The notes: a model not told the origin generated them from the letters alone. A stretch of DNA of 64,000 nt from Flavobacteriaceae bacterium (GCA_003443635.1 CP031964.1:652321-716320); one strand, 5' to 3'. Numbered from the stretch's first letter, positions 30,201-38,781 are shown. Translations and numbers: made by a program.

Positions 30201-30782
30201 AGCCCCTCTAATAGCTACTTCTTTTATTTCTTGAAGATCTTCAATTTCATCTTGAAGATATTCGCCAAATTCTTTTAATTTTTGAACAGGATAATCTCCT
30301 GAAATATTGATGTTAAGAATTGGAAGTTCTTCAGAAAGACTTAATTCAAAAACATTAGGTTCGACTTTGGCACCATTAAATGTTGGCCAATCTTCACTAG
30401 AAGTTTCCGAATCGACTTCATCTTTTACTTTTTGTTTAGCAGCATCTACAGTGAGGTTTTCATCAAACTCAACTATAATAATGGAATAGTCTTCTTGAGA
30501 AGTGGAAGTTATCTCTACTACATTACTAACTGTTTTAAGCTTATCTTCTAAAGGATCTGTAATAAGTTTTTCTATATCTTCAGCAGTATTCCCTGGAAAT
30601 ACAGAGCTAATATAAATTTTGGTTTCTCTAATTTCCGGGAAATTCTCTCTTGGCATTGCAAAATATGCTGAGATACCAAGGATGAGAATTAAAACCATGA
30701 CTACATAAATGGTAGTTTTATTGTTAATAGCCCAAGAAGATAAACCAAACTCTTTATCGACTTTCTTTTTTTTCTTAGCCAT
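27267..30782 (-). CDS. RND-family efflux permease (inner-membrane pump)
   Basis: A 1171-residue proton-driven pump of the hydrophobe/amphiphile RND type. TM1 (residues about 22-40) is followed by the PRENFPEI periplasmic start. The TM4 motif GMLVDNGIVVVENVYR has one Asp and then Asn, as in many AcrB relatives outside the DD group. The second half repeats the pattern (GIISLAGIVVNNGVVLLDY). Between TM6 (FVAIFFNSVMVSQFM) and TM7 (WRPIGISVGTFILLFIAF) there are two additional hydrophobic segments (about 520-562), making the protein about 120 residues longer than AcrB. It is the last gene of the tetR-tolC-mfp-rnd operon, 2 nt after the adaptor gene. The substrate is unknown. Confidence 0.93.
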   Translation of the reverse strand: MAKKKKKVDKEFGLSSWAINNKTTIYVVMVLILILGISAYFAMPRENFPEIRETKIYISSVFPGNTAEDIEKLITDPLEDKLKTVSNVVEITSTSQEDYSIIIVEFDENLTVDAAKQKVKDEVDSETSSEDWPTFNGAKVEPNVFELSLSEELPILNINISGDYPVQKLKEFGEYLQDEIEDLQEIKEVAIRGAQDKEVEVAVDIYKMMAAQVSFNDVINAINNENVTMSAGNLIASGQRRTIRILGEIDTPNQLENFVVKSEDNSPIYLKDIATVSFKEKERTTYAREFEDRVVMLDVKKRSGKNMVAAAEQIQTILKETKENNILPSDLKITVTNDQSSKTIGQVDDLVNNIIFGIILVVTVLMFFLGFKNALFVGFAIPMSMFMSLMILNALGYTMNTMILFGLIMGLGMLVDNGIVVVENVYRLMDEEGLSRVEAAKKGIGEIAFPIIISTLTTVAAFIPLGLWPGVMGQFMIYFPVTLSVVLGSSLFVAIFFNSVMVSQFMSTEDRDMPLKRIVTISSIVAITGILILLFGGTYKAIGSIMIFTAIMLWVYRLVLRKAANYFQNKILPRWERFYEKALRGALKGWRPIGISVGTFILLFIAFGGFGASVQSQRTKVEFFPDNSPNQIIVYIEYPEGTDIEKTNTITSDIEKRVYTIINSGEYLDTNGENFLVESSVSQVGEGAGNPQTDGGSAAEMPHRGKITASMREYKFRKGADSKVLQKKIQEALKGIYPGVAISVEKDAVGPPAGYPINIELEGDNYVELITTAEAMKSYLNTKNIPGIDELKIDVNRAKPAMQVKVDRKKSGELGVSTGQVGQQLRNSIFGAKAGIYKEGGDDYDIYVRFNKDNKYNTSAIFNQNITFRDNSGKIKEIPISTVAKQVNSSGFSAIKHKDVKRVVTVYSALAPGFTDAGAIVAKIQSEMLNFNGVPNSVKIDYTGQIEEQAKQMSFLMGAFFTGLGLIFFILIFQFNSVSKPGIIMLAIFLSLIGVFGGIVATGSSFVIMMTMMGIISLAGIVVNNGVVLLDYTQLLIDRKKEEQNLDEKDYVDNLTLLECVIKAGKARLRPVLLTAITTILGLIPLATGLNINFYTLFSEFDANIYVGGDNVIFWGPLAWTVIYGLFIATFLTLVVVPILFYLVTRFKMWLRNRSVPKETELVTGDLVLDK

Positions 30783-30784
30783 AA

Positions 30785-31933
30785 TTATTGATTTTTAACT
30801 GTTACCGATTGACCATTTCTTACATTACGAGCACCTTCATTAACGATCTCTACACCGTTTTCGATACCACTTAGTATTTCAATATTATCGCCTTGTGTTT
30901 TGCCAGTCTCAATATCTCGCCTTTCGGTAATACCATCATTATTAGATGTTTTGTCTTTAATAATATAAATGTATTGTTGACCATTAGCGTCTTCAGAAAT
31001 AATGCTTTGCGGAATTAATACTGCTTTCTCATTCGTGTAATCATTAATCTTAAGTTTAGCAGTAAGGTTTGGTTTTATCGTTTTATCTTTATTTGGAATA
31101 GCAACTTCTACTTTAAAAGTTCGATTAGAAGGATTTATGAAATTACCTGCTTGGCGGATTTTAGCTTCCATTGTTGTTCCTAACACAGGAAACTCAACTT
31201 GTACATCTTTATTTTTAGTAATATTTGAAATATAACTTTCAGGTACATCAGTTTCAATATACATATTGCTGAGATTTACAATGCGAACTAATTGTGATTG
31301 TCCTGGAACTACAACTGCTCCTTGTTCAGTAATAACATCATCAATAACACCAGAAAAAGGCGCCCTTACATTAGTTTTGTTTAATTGAGCGTTAAGCTGA
31401 TCTACTGCTTTTTGTTGTGCTTCGTATGATGATTTTGCTTGAAGGTATTGTATTTCACTCCCTATTTTTTGATTCCAAAGACGTTCCTGTCGCTCAAAAG
31501 TAGTTTTAGCTAAATCTGCTTGAATTTGTAATTGTGAAACTTGTTGGCCAAGACCACCATCATCAATTGAAGCAATAATTTGCCCTTTATTTACAGTTTG
31601 TCCTTCTTTTACGAAAACACGTTTTAATATGCCTGCCGTTTCTGGATAAACAACAAGGTTTTGTTTAGTTTGTACACTACCTTGAAGCTCTAAATAGTGA
31701 TTAAATACAGTGTCTTTAGCTATAAATGTTGTTATTAATAAATTATTTTTAACAGTATCTAAAGTTTTGATTTTGTTATCCAATTCTTGTAATTGAGAAA
31801 CAACTTCATCTCTCTTTTCTTTAATTTTTGAAAGGTCATCTGAAGCTAAAATAGCTTCTATAGTATTCTCATTTTTGTTTCCGCAGGATACAAAAAGAAA
31901 GCTGGTCAATAATATAATTAATGTATGTTTCAT
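30785..31933 (-). CDS. RND efflux periplasmic adaptor (membrane fusion lipoprotein)
   Basis: A 382-residue lipoprotein (signal ending VSCG, Cys17). A short coiled coil (about 30-60, LSKIKEKRDEVVSQLQELDNKIK) precedes the typical adaptor order: first half of the lipoyl domain (TAGILKRVFVKEGQTVNKGQIIASID), an alpha-hairpin (about 130-185), second half of the lipoyl domain (NVRAPFSGVIDDVITEQGAVV), and beta-barrel and membrane-proximal domains. It bridges the pump at 27267 and the TolC-like channel at 31955. The spacing is 2 nt to the pump gene and 21 nt from tolC. Confidence 0.93.
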   Translation of the reverse strand: MKHTLIILLTSFLFVSCGNKNENTIEAILASDDLSKIKEKRDEVVSQLQELDNKIKTLDTVKNNLLITTFIAKDTVFNHYLELQGSVQTKQNLVVYPETAGILKRVFVKEGQTVNKGQIIASIDDGGLGQQVSQLQIQADLAKTTFERQERLWNQKIGSEIQYLQAKSSYEAQQKAVDQLNAQLNKTNVRAPFSGVIDDVITEQGAVVVPGQSQLVRIVNLSNMYIETDVPESYISNITKNKDVQVEFPVLGTTMEAKIRQAGNFINPSNRTFKVEVAIPNKDKTIKPNLTAKLKINDYTNEKAVLIPQSIISEDANGQQYIYIIKDKTSNNDGITERRDIETGKTQGDNIEILSGIENGVEIVNEGARNVRNGQSVTVKNQ

Positions 31934-31954
31934 TGTATATGTTTTTCTTGAGAC

Positions 31955-33325
31955 TTAGTTTTTAGGAATTTCGTTAAGTACAGTTTCTAATTCTGTTTTT
32001 TTAGTAATTACATTAAGCATTGCTTGTAAAAACTCTTGTTGAGATGTATATAATTGGACTTGTGCTTGTCTTAATTCGAAACTGGAAGCTATTCCTTCAA
32101 AATATTTTGTTTGATTTTTCTTTTCGATACGTTCGGCTAAATTTAGATTCTGTTTTTTGTTTTCATAATCTTCAATCGAAAATTGATAATCACCTTTAGC
32201 TGCTGCAACTTGTAATTTTAATTGTTGTTCAGTATCGTTAAGATCTGCTTCAGATTTTTCAAGATTAATTCTAGCACGTTTAGTAGCAGCACTCCGTTTT
32301 CCTGAACTAAAAATAGGAACGTTTAAGCTCACACCAAAAAGAGAAGAACCAAACCATTGTTGTGAACGATCTAAAAAAGTGAAGCTTTCGCTATTTCCTG
32401 TATATCCTCCATTTATAAAAGCGCTTAAAGTTGGTAATGCTTTACTTTTTTCTAACTTTAATAATAACTCTTTGGACTCTTTATCGTTTGCTGCAATTTT
32501 ATAATCTATTGTATTTGTGACATCTTCATCAGCAGATAATAAACTTAAAACAATATTTCTAGAAGTTAAACTTTCTAAATTATCAGTAATTGTAGTGTTA
32601 GAGTTTACATCTAACCCTAAAGTAATATTTAGCATTTGATATGCTAAATTCTTTAATCGCAAGGTGTTTTTTAAATTACTTTGCACACCAGCTAACGTAA
32701 TTTGCAATTGCTCTACACTTTCTTCTTCTTCTAAACCATTTTCATAAATTTTAGTAGTTTCGTCAAGGTTTTTTTGAAGTACAGAAATATTGCGTTCTAA
32801 AATAGTTACACTTTCTTCAGCTAGCAATACATTTCCATAAGCATCAATAACTGCTTTTCTGATTTCTAACTCTGTTTTTTCTTTTGCATTTTTAGAAATT
32901 TCTAAAAATACTTTTGCCGATTGTAATCCTACTATATAGGAGCCATCAAAAATTAATTGATTTAGAGTTACAGTCGCATTTATATTTTGACTTGTTCCAA
33001 AAACTGCTGGAAACTGATCTTCGATACCTAAACCTAAATCATTACGTAATTGATCTGATAATAAAATTGCAGGTAAAAAAGCAGAACCTTGTTCTATAAA
33101 ATTCTGATATTCAATATTAGCACTCACTTGAGGCAATCCAATAGTAGTGGTTTCCCATTTTTGTTGCTTAGCTGCTTCTATATCGAGCTTAGCTGCTTTA
33201 ACATTTTTGTTGTGCTCTAAAGCATAATCTATAGCTTCTTGTAAACTAAAACTCTGTGAGGTTTCTTGAGAAAACCCAAAAAATATAGTCAGTAAGCTTA
33301 ATGTTAGTATTAATCTAAACTTCAT
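31955..33325 (-). CDS. TolC-family outer-membrane efflux channel
   Basis: A 456-residue protein with a signal peptide (ending FFGFSQ). It carries two repeats of the TolC helical barrel, beginning SFSLQEAIDYALEHNKNVKAAKLDIEAAKQQ. Long amphipathic helices, including a duplicated pattern in the second half (LNLAERIEKKNQTKYFEGIASSFELRQAQ), are characteristic. It forms the outer-membrane exit duct for the RND pump. It begins directly at the base after the tetR stop codon, so translation is probably coupled. Confidence 0.92.
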   Translation of the reverse strand: MKFRLILTLSLLTIFFGFSQETSQSFSLQEAIDYALEHNKNVKAAKLDIEAAKQQKWETTTIGLPQVSANIEYQNFIEQGSAFLPAILLSDQLRNDLGLGIEDQFPAVFGTSQNINATVTLNQLIFDGSYIVGLQSAKVFLEISKNAKEKTELEIRKAVIDAYGNVLLAEESVTILERNISVLQKNLDETTKIYENGLEEEESVEQLQITLAGVQSNLKNTLRLKNLAYQMLNITLGLDVNSNTTITDNLESLTSRNIVLSLLSADEDVTNTIDYKIAANDKESKELLLKLEKSKALPTLSAFINGGYTGNSESFTFLDRSQQWFGSSLFGVSLNVPIFSSGKRSAATKRARINLEKSEADLNDTEQQLKLQVAAAKGDYQFSIEDYENKKQNLNLAERIEKKNQTKYFEGIASSFELRQAQVQLYTSQQEFLQAMLNVITKKTELETVLNEIPKN

Positions 33326-33931
33326 TTAAATTTGTTTTTTGTTGATTACTTTATTTAATTTTTTAATACCTTCTGGTGTGCAAATTCCTCTTAAGTGATA
33401 TTCTAAAAAATTCCCCATTAACATTTTTATTGAAAACTTATCATTAGAGAATAAATCTTTATCCTTAATTGCAGTCATACCACTAAAATATATTCTAGCA
33501 ATAAATTCTGGATTTATATTATCTCTATATAAATTAAGATGAATACCTCGTTCTAAATTTTTTATAACACAACTGTGCATTACATTAAACTGCTTATCTT
33601 TTAAGGTAGCGCAAATTTGAGGATAGTATTTTTGAAGTTGATATTGAGGTGATGATTTTTCATCTTTTAAATGTTTCATCACAAATTGCTTGATATCATA
33701 AATTTCTTCAATTGGGCAATTTTCTAAAGCACAAATTTGATCAATTCCGTGCGAAATGAGCTCAAATAAACTCAACGTAGTGGCTTCAACTAAATCAGTT
33801 TTATTATTAAAGTGTTGGTAGATGGTTTTTTTTGAAATCCCCATAGCATTAGAAATATCATCCATTGTAACACTTTTAAACCCATAGGTTAAAAATAAAT
33901 CAGAAGCATTTAATATTATTTTTTCTCTCAT
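33326..33931 (-). CDS. TetR-family transcriptional repressor of the efflux operon
   Basis: A 201-residue regulator with an N-terminal TetR helix-turn-helix (residues 1-50: ILNASDLFLTYGFKSVTMDDISNAMGISKKTIYQHFNNK) and an all-helical ligand domain. It is the first gene of the tetR-tolC-mfp-rnd operon, so the repressor and pump are on one mRNA and autoregulation controls all four. The operon promoter has a -33/-7 pair, and an inverted repeat encloses the -33 box, which is a likely self-operator. The inducer is unknown. Confidence 0.92.
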   Translation of the reverse strand: MREKIILNASDLFLTYGFKSVTMDDISNAMGISKKTIYQHFNNKTDLVEATTLSLFELISHGIDQICALENCPIEEIYDIKQFVMKHLKDEKSSPQYQLQKYYPQICATLKDKQFNVMHSCVIKNLERGIHLNLYRDNINPEFIARIYFSGMTAIKDKDLFSNDKFSIKMLMGNFLEYHLRGICTPEGIKKLNKVINKKQI

Positions 33932-33939
33932 ATCGGATG

Positions 33940-33969
33940 CAAATATATAAAGGAAACTTTAAAAACAAA
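33940..33969 (-). promoter_or_regulatory. tetR/efflux operon promoter (-33 TTTG, -7 TATATTTG)
   Basis: On the minus strand TTTG (33969-33966) is separated by 18 nt from TATATTTG (33947-33940). Both are perfect matches to the Bacteroidota promoter. The -7 ends 8 nt before the tetR ATG, so the leader is only a few nucleotides. Confidence 0.75.
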
Positions 33970-33986
33970 AATAGTTTCCAAAGTTT
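33952..33986. promoter_or_regulatory. candidate TetR operator (nested inverted repeats)
   Basis: GGAAACT at 33952-33958 and AGTTTCC at 33973-33979 form a perfect 7-bp inverted repeat. An overlapping pair AAACTTT (33954-33960) and AAAGTTT (33980-33986) extends it. The -33 box of the tetR promoter lies inside the repeat, so a bound repressor would exclude RNA polymerase. Confidence 0.6.
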
Positions 33987-34043
33987 TAATGTAAATAAAA
34001 CTTAATATTTACGTTAGGCTATTTTTAATGTGGTGAATTCCGC

Positions 34044-34051
34044 TATTTTTG
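34044..34051 (+). promoter_or_regulatory. -7 promoter element for the polyprenyl synthase gene, 4 nt before the ATG
   Basis: TATTTTTG is a perfect TAnnTTTG ending 4 nt before the ATG at 34056, again predicting a leaderless or near-leaderless mRNA. Confidence 0.55.
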
Positions 34052-34055
34052 TAGA

Positions 34056-35030
34056 ATGCAATCAATAGAAACATATCAAAATAAATTTCTAAATTATTTA
34101 GAAAAAAACTCTGAATTTGGAGAGCCAAATAATCTTTACGCACCTATTAAATATATTTTAGAATTAGGAGGGAAACGTCTAAGACCAGTATTAACCTTGA
34201 TGACTTCTGAGATTTTTGGTGTTACATATAAAAAAGCACTTGATGCTGCTTTGGCGGTTGAAGTGTTTCATAATTTTTCTCTAGTCCATGACGATATTAT
34301 GGATAATGCTCCGTTACGAAGAGGTAAAGACACTGTTCACGAGAAATGGGATGTGAATACTGGGATTTTATCTGGTGATGCAATGCTAATTTTAGCATAT
34401 CAGCTTTTCGAAAATTATGATAGTGATGTATTTAGAGATTTAGCAAAATTATTTAGTAAAACAGCAATACAAGTTTGTGAAGGGCAACAGTACGATGTAG
34501 ATTTTGAAATTATAGACAATGTTTCTGTTGAGGAGTATTTAAAAATGATAGAGTATAAGACTGCTGTTTTAGTAGGAGCAGCAATGCAGATGGGAGCCAT
34601 TGTAGCTGGTGCTTCTCTTGAGTGTCAAAGTGCAATTTATGAATTTGGAAGAAATTTAGGACTAGCATTTCAATTGCAAGATGACTATTTAGATGCTTTT
34701 GGTAATGCAGAAACTTTTGGCAAGCAAGTTGGAGGTGATATTATAGAGAATAAAAAAACATATTTATATATAAAAGCATTAGAATTCTCTTCAGAAGAAG
34801 ATAAAATGCAATTACAACACTTATTTAGTTTTTCGTCTCATAACAATAATGAAAAAATAGAGGTCGTAAAGCATATTTTTAAGGAAAGTGGCGCAGCAGA
34901 AATGACTCAGAAAGAAATTGAAAATTATACAAATAAAGCTTTTTCTATTTTAGAAGCGATTAATATAACAGAAGATAAAAAAGCAATTTTAAGAACATTT
35001 GGAGAAGCCTTAATGATTAGAAATGTATAA
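34056..35030 (+). CDS. polyprenyl (isoprenyl) diphosphate synthase
   Basis: A 324-residue trans-prenyltransferase that extends allylic diphosphates with isopentenyl diphosphate to make the side chain of menaquinone or a related isoprenoid. Both Asp-rich motifs are intact: DDIMD at 79-83 (FARM, followed by NAPLRRG) and DDYLD at 209-213 (SARM). The GGKRLRP substrate motif is at 38-44. Chain length cannot be read with certainty. The next gene overlaps its stop by one base (TAATG). The substrate ultimately comes from the MEP pathway started by dxs. Confidence 0.93.
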   Translation: MQSIETYQNKFLNYLEKNSEFGEPNNLYAPIKYILELGGKRLRPVLTLMTSEIFGVTYKKALDAALAVEVFHNFSLVHDDIMDNAPLRRGKDTVHEKWDVNTGILSGDAMLILAYQLFENYDSDVFRDLAKLFSKTAIQVCEGQQYDVDFEIIDNVSVEEYLKMIEYKTAVLVGAAMQMGAIVAGASLECQSAIYEFGRNLGLAFQLQDDYLDAFGNAETFGKQVGGDIIENKKTYLYIKALEFSSEEDKMQLQHLFSFSSHNNNEKIEVVKHIFKESGAAEMTQKEIENYTNKAFSILEAINITEDKKAILRTFGEALMIRNV

Positions 35031-35377
35031 TGAAATTACCAATTACATTTAATGAATTAATTGAAGAAGCCAATGCATTAAGCTTATATGAAAAACTAGT
35101 TCATCAAATTAATAAAGATTTTTTATTGGCAAATATAGATTTACAATTTAGTGCTGATATTTTACCTAAGGTTTTAAAACAAGAACTTCACGAAAAAATA
35201 TATCGCTTAATTCAGGGAAAATTCGCAGAATATTTAAACTTACTCTATATTATAGATGTCCCAGAATATAAAGTAAAAGAATTAAATGGAGATGATGTTG
35301 TTGAGCTATCAAATCAAGTATCATTTTTAATTTTGCAACGTGAATGGCAAAAAGTTTGGCTTAGGAACAAATATTAA
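35030..35377 (+). CDS. small cytosolic protein of unknown function, coupled to the polyprenyl synthase
   Basis: A 115-residue mostly helical protein without signal peptide or membrane segment. The ATG overlaps the stop of the polyprenyl synthase (TAATG), so translation is coupled. The composition is ordinary (ELIEEANALSLYEKLVHQINKDF at the start, many aromatic and Leu residues at the end). I do not recognise a domain. Its 3' end overlaps the stop of the convergent barrel gene by 4 nt. Position suggests a role with prenyl diphosphate or quinone synthesis, but this is inference only. Confidence 0.75.
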   Translation: MKLPITFNELIEEANALSLYEKLVHQINKDFLLANIDLQFSADILPKVLKQELHEKIYRLIQGKFAEYLNLLYIIDVPEYKVKELNGDDVVELSNQVSFLILQREWQKVWLRNKY

Positions 35378-35907
35378 AAGTAAACACGCACAAATGGCGC
35401 CCAAGGATCTGCAAAAATACTATCGTCGTCATCATACAATACATCATATCGAACACCAAAAGTTACATTGCCAGAATTATAACCAATACCTAGGTATAGT
35501 GCTGGAAACCAAAAATTATCATCTATAAAAATTGGATCATCAAAATTTTGAGTCACATTTAATTGCTCGAACTCAGCAGATAATTGTATTTCATAAATGG
35601 GATTAAATAAACTTATAATGCTAGCTCCAAGAATTGTAGAGTTAAAATCATTTCGACTATTTGAATACGAGCCATTAAGTCCAATGCCCAATGAAAATTG
35701 ATTATTAAATTGATATATAGCACTAGGCGCTAAAGTCCCACTAAAAAAGCCATCTCCAAAACTTAGTCCTATGCCCCCTCCAAAGCGAACATGATTCCAA
35801 AAATGATCAGAATTTCTATTTTGTGTAAAAACAGATGATGTAAAAAGAAAACACCCAAAGGTAAAGAGAATTATAGATTTTAATTTAAATGAATTTATAA
35901 AGCACAT
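35374..35907 (-). CDS. small outer-membrane beta-barrel protein
   Basis: A 177-residue protein with a signal peptide (hydrophobic core SIILFTFGCFLFTSSVFTQ). Alternating-residue strands follow: HFWNHVRFGGGIGLSFGDGFFSGTLAPSAIYQ, QFSLGIGLNGSYS, ALYLGIGYNSGNVTFGVRYDVLY. It ends in an aromatic C-terminal strand (PFVRVYF), as outer-membrane barrels do. The size fits an 8-strand barrel. It sits between the polyprenyl synthase pair (convergent, 4-nt overlap) and sucA (divergent). It is not an enzyme of 2-oxoglutarate metabolism despite being beside sucA. The function is unknown. Confidence 0.78.
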   Translation of the reverse strand: MCFINSFKLKSIILFTFGCFLFTSSVFTQNRNSDHFWNHVRFGGGIGLSFGDGFFSGTLAPSAIYQFNNQFSLGIGLNGSYSNSRNDFNSTILGASIISLFNPIYEIQLSAEFEQLNVTQNFDDPIFIDDNFWFPALYLGIGYNSGNVTFGVRYDVLYDDDDSIFADPWAPFVRVYF

Positions 35908-35977
35908 AATACATTATTTTGATAGAATAGGATTCATATAAATATAACAAAATCACATCTAATTTTGCTAAAAATTG

Positions 35978-35985
35978 TACTTTTG
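35978..35985 (+). promoter_or_regulatory. -7 promoter element for sucA
   Basis: TACTTTTG is a perfect TAnnTTTG, 39 nt before the sucA ATG at 36025, leaving a short 5' leader. No clear -33 box lies at the usual distance. Confidence 0.5.
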
Positions 35986-36024
35986 ACGAAATTATATTGA
36001 AGCAAGAACGTCTTATACATAATA

Positions 36025-38781
36025 ATGGACAAATATTCTTTTTTAAACGCAGCTCATACTTCATTTTTTTCAGAATTATATGAGCAATATTTAAGAAGTC
36101 CTGACTCAGTAGAACCGAGTTGGAGGGCTTTTTTTCAAGGCTATGATTTTGGTAGTGATAGTTACCAAATAGATGATGAAACTATAGAAGGCGTAAATAC
36201 ACAAATTCCAGAACAAGTTCAGAAGGAATTTCAAGTTGTTAAATTAATAGATAATTATAGAAGTCGTGGACATCTATTTACTAAAACAAATCCAGTTCGC
36301 GAACGTAGGAAATATGAACCATCGTTAGCTATTGAAGAATTTGGATTGTCTGTAGCCGATCTAGATACAGTATTTTCTGCTGGAGACATCTTAGGTATTG
36401 GCTCGCAAACACTTCGTGAAATTATTAGTCATTTAGAGAAAATTTATTGTAGCTCTATCGGGGTTGAATATATGTATATAAGAGAGCCAAAAGAAATTCT
36501 CTGGATTCAAAATAAACTTAATATTAACGATAATCAGCCTAGTTTTTCAATAGAACAAAAAAAACATATTCTTAAAAAACTTAATGAAGCTGTTTCTTTT
36601 GAATCGTTCTTACACACAAAATATGTAGGTCAAAAACGATTTTCATTAGAAGGAGGAGAATCTTTAATTCCAGCACTAGATGCTGTTATAGAAAAAGCTG
36701 CTGAATATGGAGTTAAGGAATTTGTTATGGGAATGGCTCATCGTGGCCGTTTAAATACATTGATAAATATTTTTGGTAAATCTGCTAAAGATGTATTTAG
36801 TGAGTTTGATGGTAAGGATTATGAACAGGAAGTTTTTGATGGTGATGTGAAATATCATTTAGGCTGGACGAGTGATCGTTTAACTGATTCTGGTAAGAAA
36901 ATAAATTTAAATATAGCTCCTAATCCTTCACATTTAGAAACTGTAGGTGCAGTTGTTGAAGGAATTACAAGAGCAAAACAAGATAAAAACGATTCAAGCC
37001 CATCTGAAGTATTACCAATTGTAGTACATGGAGATGCTGCAATTGCTGGTCAAGGTTTAGTATATGAAGTTGTGCAAATGGCACAATTAGATGGTTATAA
37101 AACTAGTGGTACAATTCATATAGTAATAAATAACCAAATTGGGTTTACCACTAATTATTTAGATGCGCGTTCAAGTACATACTGTACAGATGTAGGTAAA
37201 GTAACCTTATCTCCAGTATTACATGTTAATGCAGATGATGCAGAAGCTGTAGTACATGCGATAACGTTTGCTTTAGATTTTAGAATGGAATTTAAACGAG
37301 ATGTGTTTATCGATTTATTGGGTTATAGAAAGTATGGTCATAATGAAGGAGATGAACCTCGATTTACACAGCCAAAATTATATAAAGCGATTTCAAAACA
37401 TAGTAACCCTAGAGATATTTATGCTGAAAAATTATTAGCAGAAAATGTTATTGATAATAATTATGTTTTAGAATTAGAAAAAACTTATAAAGCATCTTTA
37501 GAAGAAAAACTAGAAGATTCTCGTAAAGAAGATAAAACTGTAATCACACCATTTATGCAAGATGCATGGCAAGGTTTTAATCTTGCAGATGAAAATGTAA
37601 TGGTTAATGATGTAGATACTACTTACTCAAAAGAAAAATTATCTAAAATAACGGATGTTATTTCTACTTTACCTAGCGACAAAAAATTTATTCGTAAAAT
37701 AGAGCGTCTAATTCAGTCAAGAAAGAAAATGTATGATGAAGATAAATTAGATTGGGCAATGGCAGAACATTTAGCCTATGGGTCTTTATTAGAAGAAGGC
37801 TTTAATGTTAGAATATCTGGCCAGGATGTTGAACGTGGTACTTTTTCTCATCGACATGCAGTAGTAAAAGTTGAAGATAGCGAAGAAGAGGTGATCTTGT
37901 TAGAAAATGTAAGTGATACTCAAGGACAATTCTCTATTTATAACTCACTGCTTTCAGAATATGGGGTTGTAGGTTTTGATTATGGTTATGCTATGGCAAG
38001 CCCAAATACATTGACTATTTGGGAAGCACAGTTTGGAGATTTTGGTAACGGAGCACAAATTATGTTAGACCAATATATTTCTTCTGCAGAGGATAAGTGG
38101 AAACTTCAAAACGGATTGGTAATGTTATTGCCTCATGGGTATGAAGGACAAGGTGCAGAACATTCATCTGGGCGTATGGAACGCTATTTACAATTATGTG
38201 CAAAAGATAATATGTTTGTTGCAGATTGTTCTACACCAGCCAATATGTTTCATTTGCTGCGTAAACAGATGAAAGCAGATTACAGAAAACCATTAATTGT
38301 ATTTACACCAAAAAGTTTATTACGTCATCCAAAAGTAGTGTCTTCAGTATCAGAATTTGCCAATGGAAGTTTTCAAACTGTCATTGATGATGCTACTGCA
38401 AAAATTTCTAATATAAAAACATTAGTTTTTGTAACAGGTAAATTTTATTATGATTTATTAGAAGAACAAGAAAAACTAGAACGTCAGGATGTTGCATTGG
38501 TAAGAATAGAGCAACTATTTCCTTTACCTGTTGATGCTATTCAAGATATATTGAAAAAGTATAAGAATGCAAATGATATAGTTTGGGCGCAGGAAGAGCC
38601 AAGAAATATGGGAGCATATAGTCATATATTAATGCATTTAGAAGTGGCTAAAAATTTCAGACCAGCAACAAGAAGAGCTTATGGAGCTCCAGCAGCAGGA
38701 AGCTCAACTCGATCTAAAATACGTCATCAAGAAGTTATAGATTACGTGTTTGATAGCACAAAAAACAATCAGAGATATTAA
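36025..38781 (+). CDS. sucA: 2-oxoglutarate dehydrogenase E1 component
   Basis: The thiamine-diphosphate decarboxylase subunit of the 2-oxoglutarate dehydrogenase complex (TCA cycle), 918 residues. Family motifs in order are the N-terminal E2-binding segment (SFLNAAHTSFFSELYEQYLRSPDSVEPSWRAFF), GMAHRGRLN, GDAAIAGQG, GHNEGDEPRFTQP, and the transketolase-like C-terminal part (FGDFGNGAQIMLDQYISS, LLPHGYEGQGAEHSSGRMERYLQL). The length is normal. The E2 gene follows after 26 nt and the pair ends at a terminator. The E3 subunit is not in the window. Confidence 0.96.
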   Translation: MDKYSFLNAAHTSFFSELYEQYLRSPDSVEPSWRAFFQGYDFGSDSYQIDDETIEGVNTQIPEQVQKEFQVVKLIDNYRSRGHLFTKTNPVRERRKYEPSLAIEEFGLSVADLDTVFSAGDILGIGSQTLREIISHLEKIYCSSIGVEYMYIREPKEILWIQNKLNINDNQPSFSIEQKKHILKKLNEAVSFESFLHTKYVGQKRFSLEGGESLIPALDAVIEKAAEYGVKEFVMGMAHRGRLNTLINIFGKSAKDVFSEFDGKDYEQEVFDGDVKYHLGWTSDRLTDSGKKINLNIAPNPSHLETVGAVVEGITRAKQDKNDSSPSEVLPIVVHGDAAIAGQGLVYEVVQMAQLDGYKTSGTIHIVINNQIGFTTNYLDARSSTYCTDVGKVTLSPVLHVNADDAEAVVHAITFALDFRMEFKRDVFIDLLGYRKYGHNEGDEPRFTQPKLYKAISKHSNPRDIYAEKLLAENVIDNNYVLELEKTYKASLEEKLEDSRKEDKTVITPFMQDAWQGFNLADENVMVNDVDTTYSKEKLSKITDVISTLPSDKKFIRKIERLIQSRKKMYDEDKLDWAMAEHLAYGSLLEEGFNVRISGQDVERGTFSHRHAVVKVEDSEEEVILLENVSDTQGQFSIYNSLLSEYGVVGFDYGYAMASPNTLTIWEAQFGDFGNGAQIMLDQYISSAEDKWKLQNGLVMLLPHGYEGQGAEHSSGRMERYLQLCAKDNMFVADCSTPANMFHLLRKQMKADYRKPLIVFTPKSLLRHPKVVSSVSEFANGSFQTVIDDATAKISNIKTLVFVTGKFYYDLLEEQEKLERQDVALVRIEQLFPLPVDAIQDILKKYKNANDIVWAQEEPRNMGAYSHILMHLEVAKNFRPATRRAYGAPAAGSSTRSKIRHQEVIDYVFDSTKNNQRY

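Noticed and set aside
35374..35907. 2-oxoglutarate decarboxylase function for the gene beside sucA
   Set aside because: The protein is a short exported barrel with no thiamine-diphosphate motif; only its position suggests such a role.
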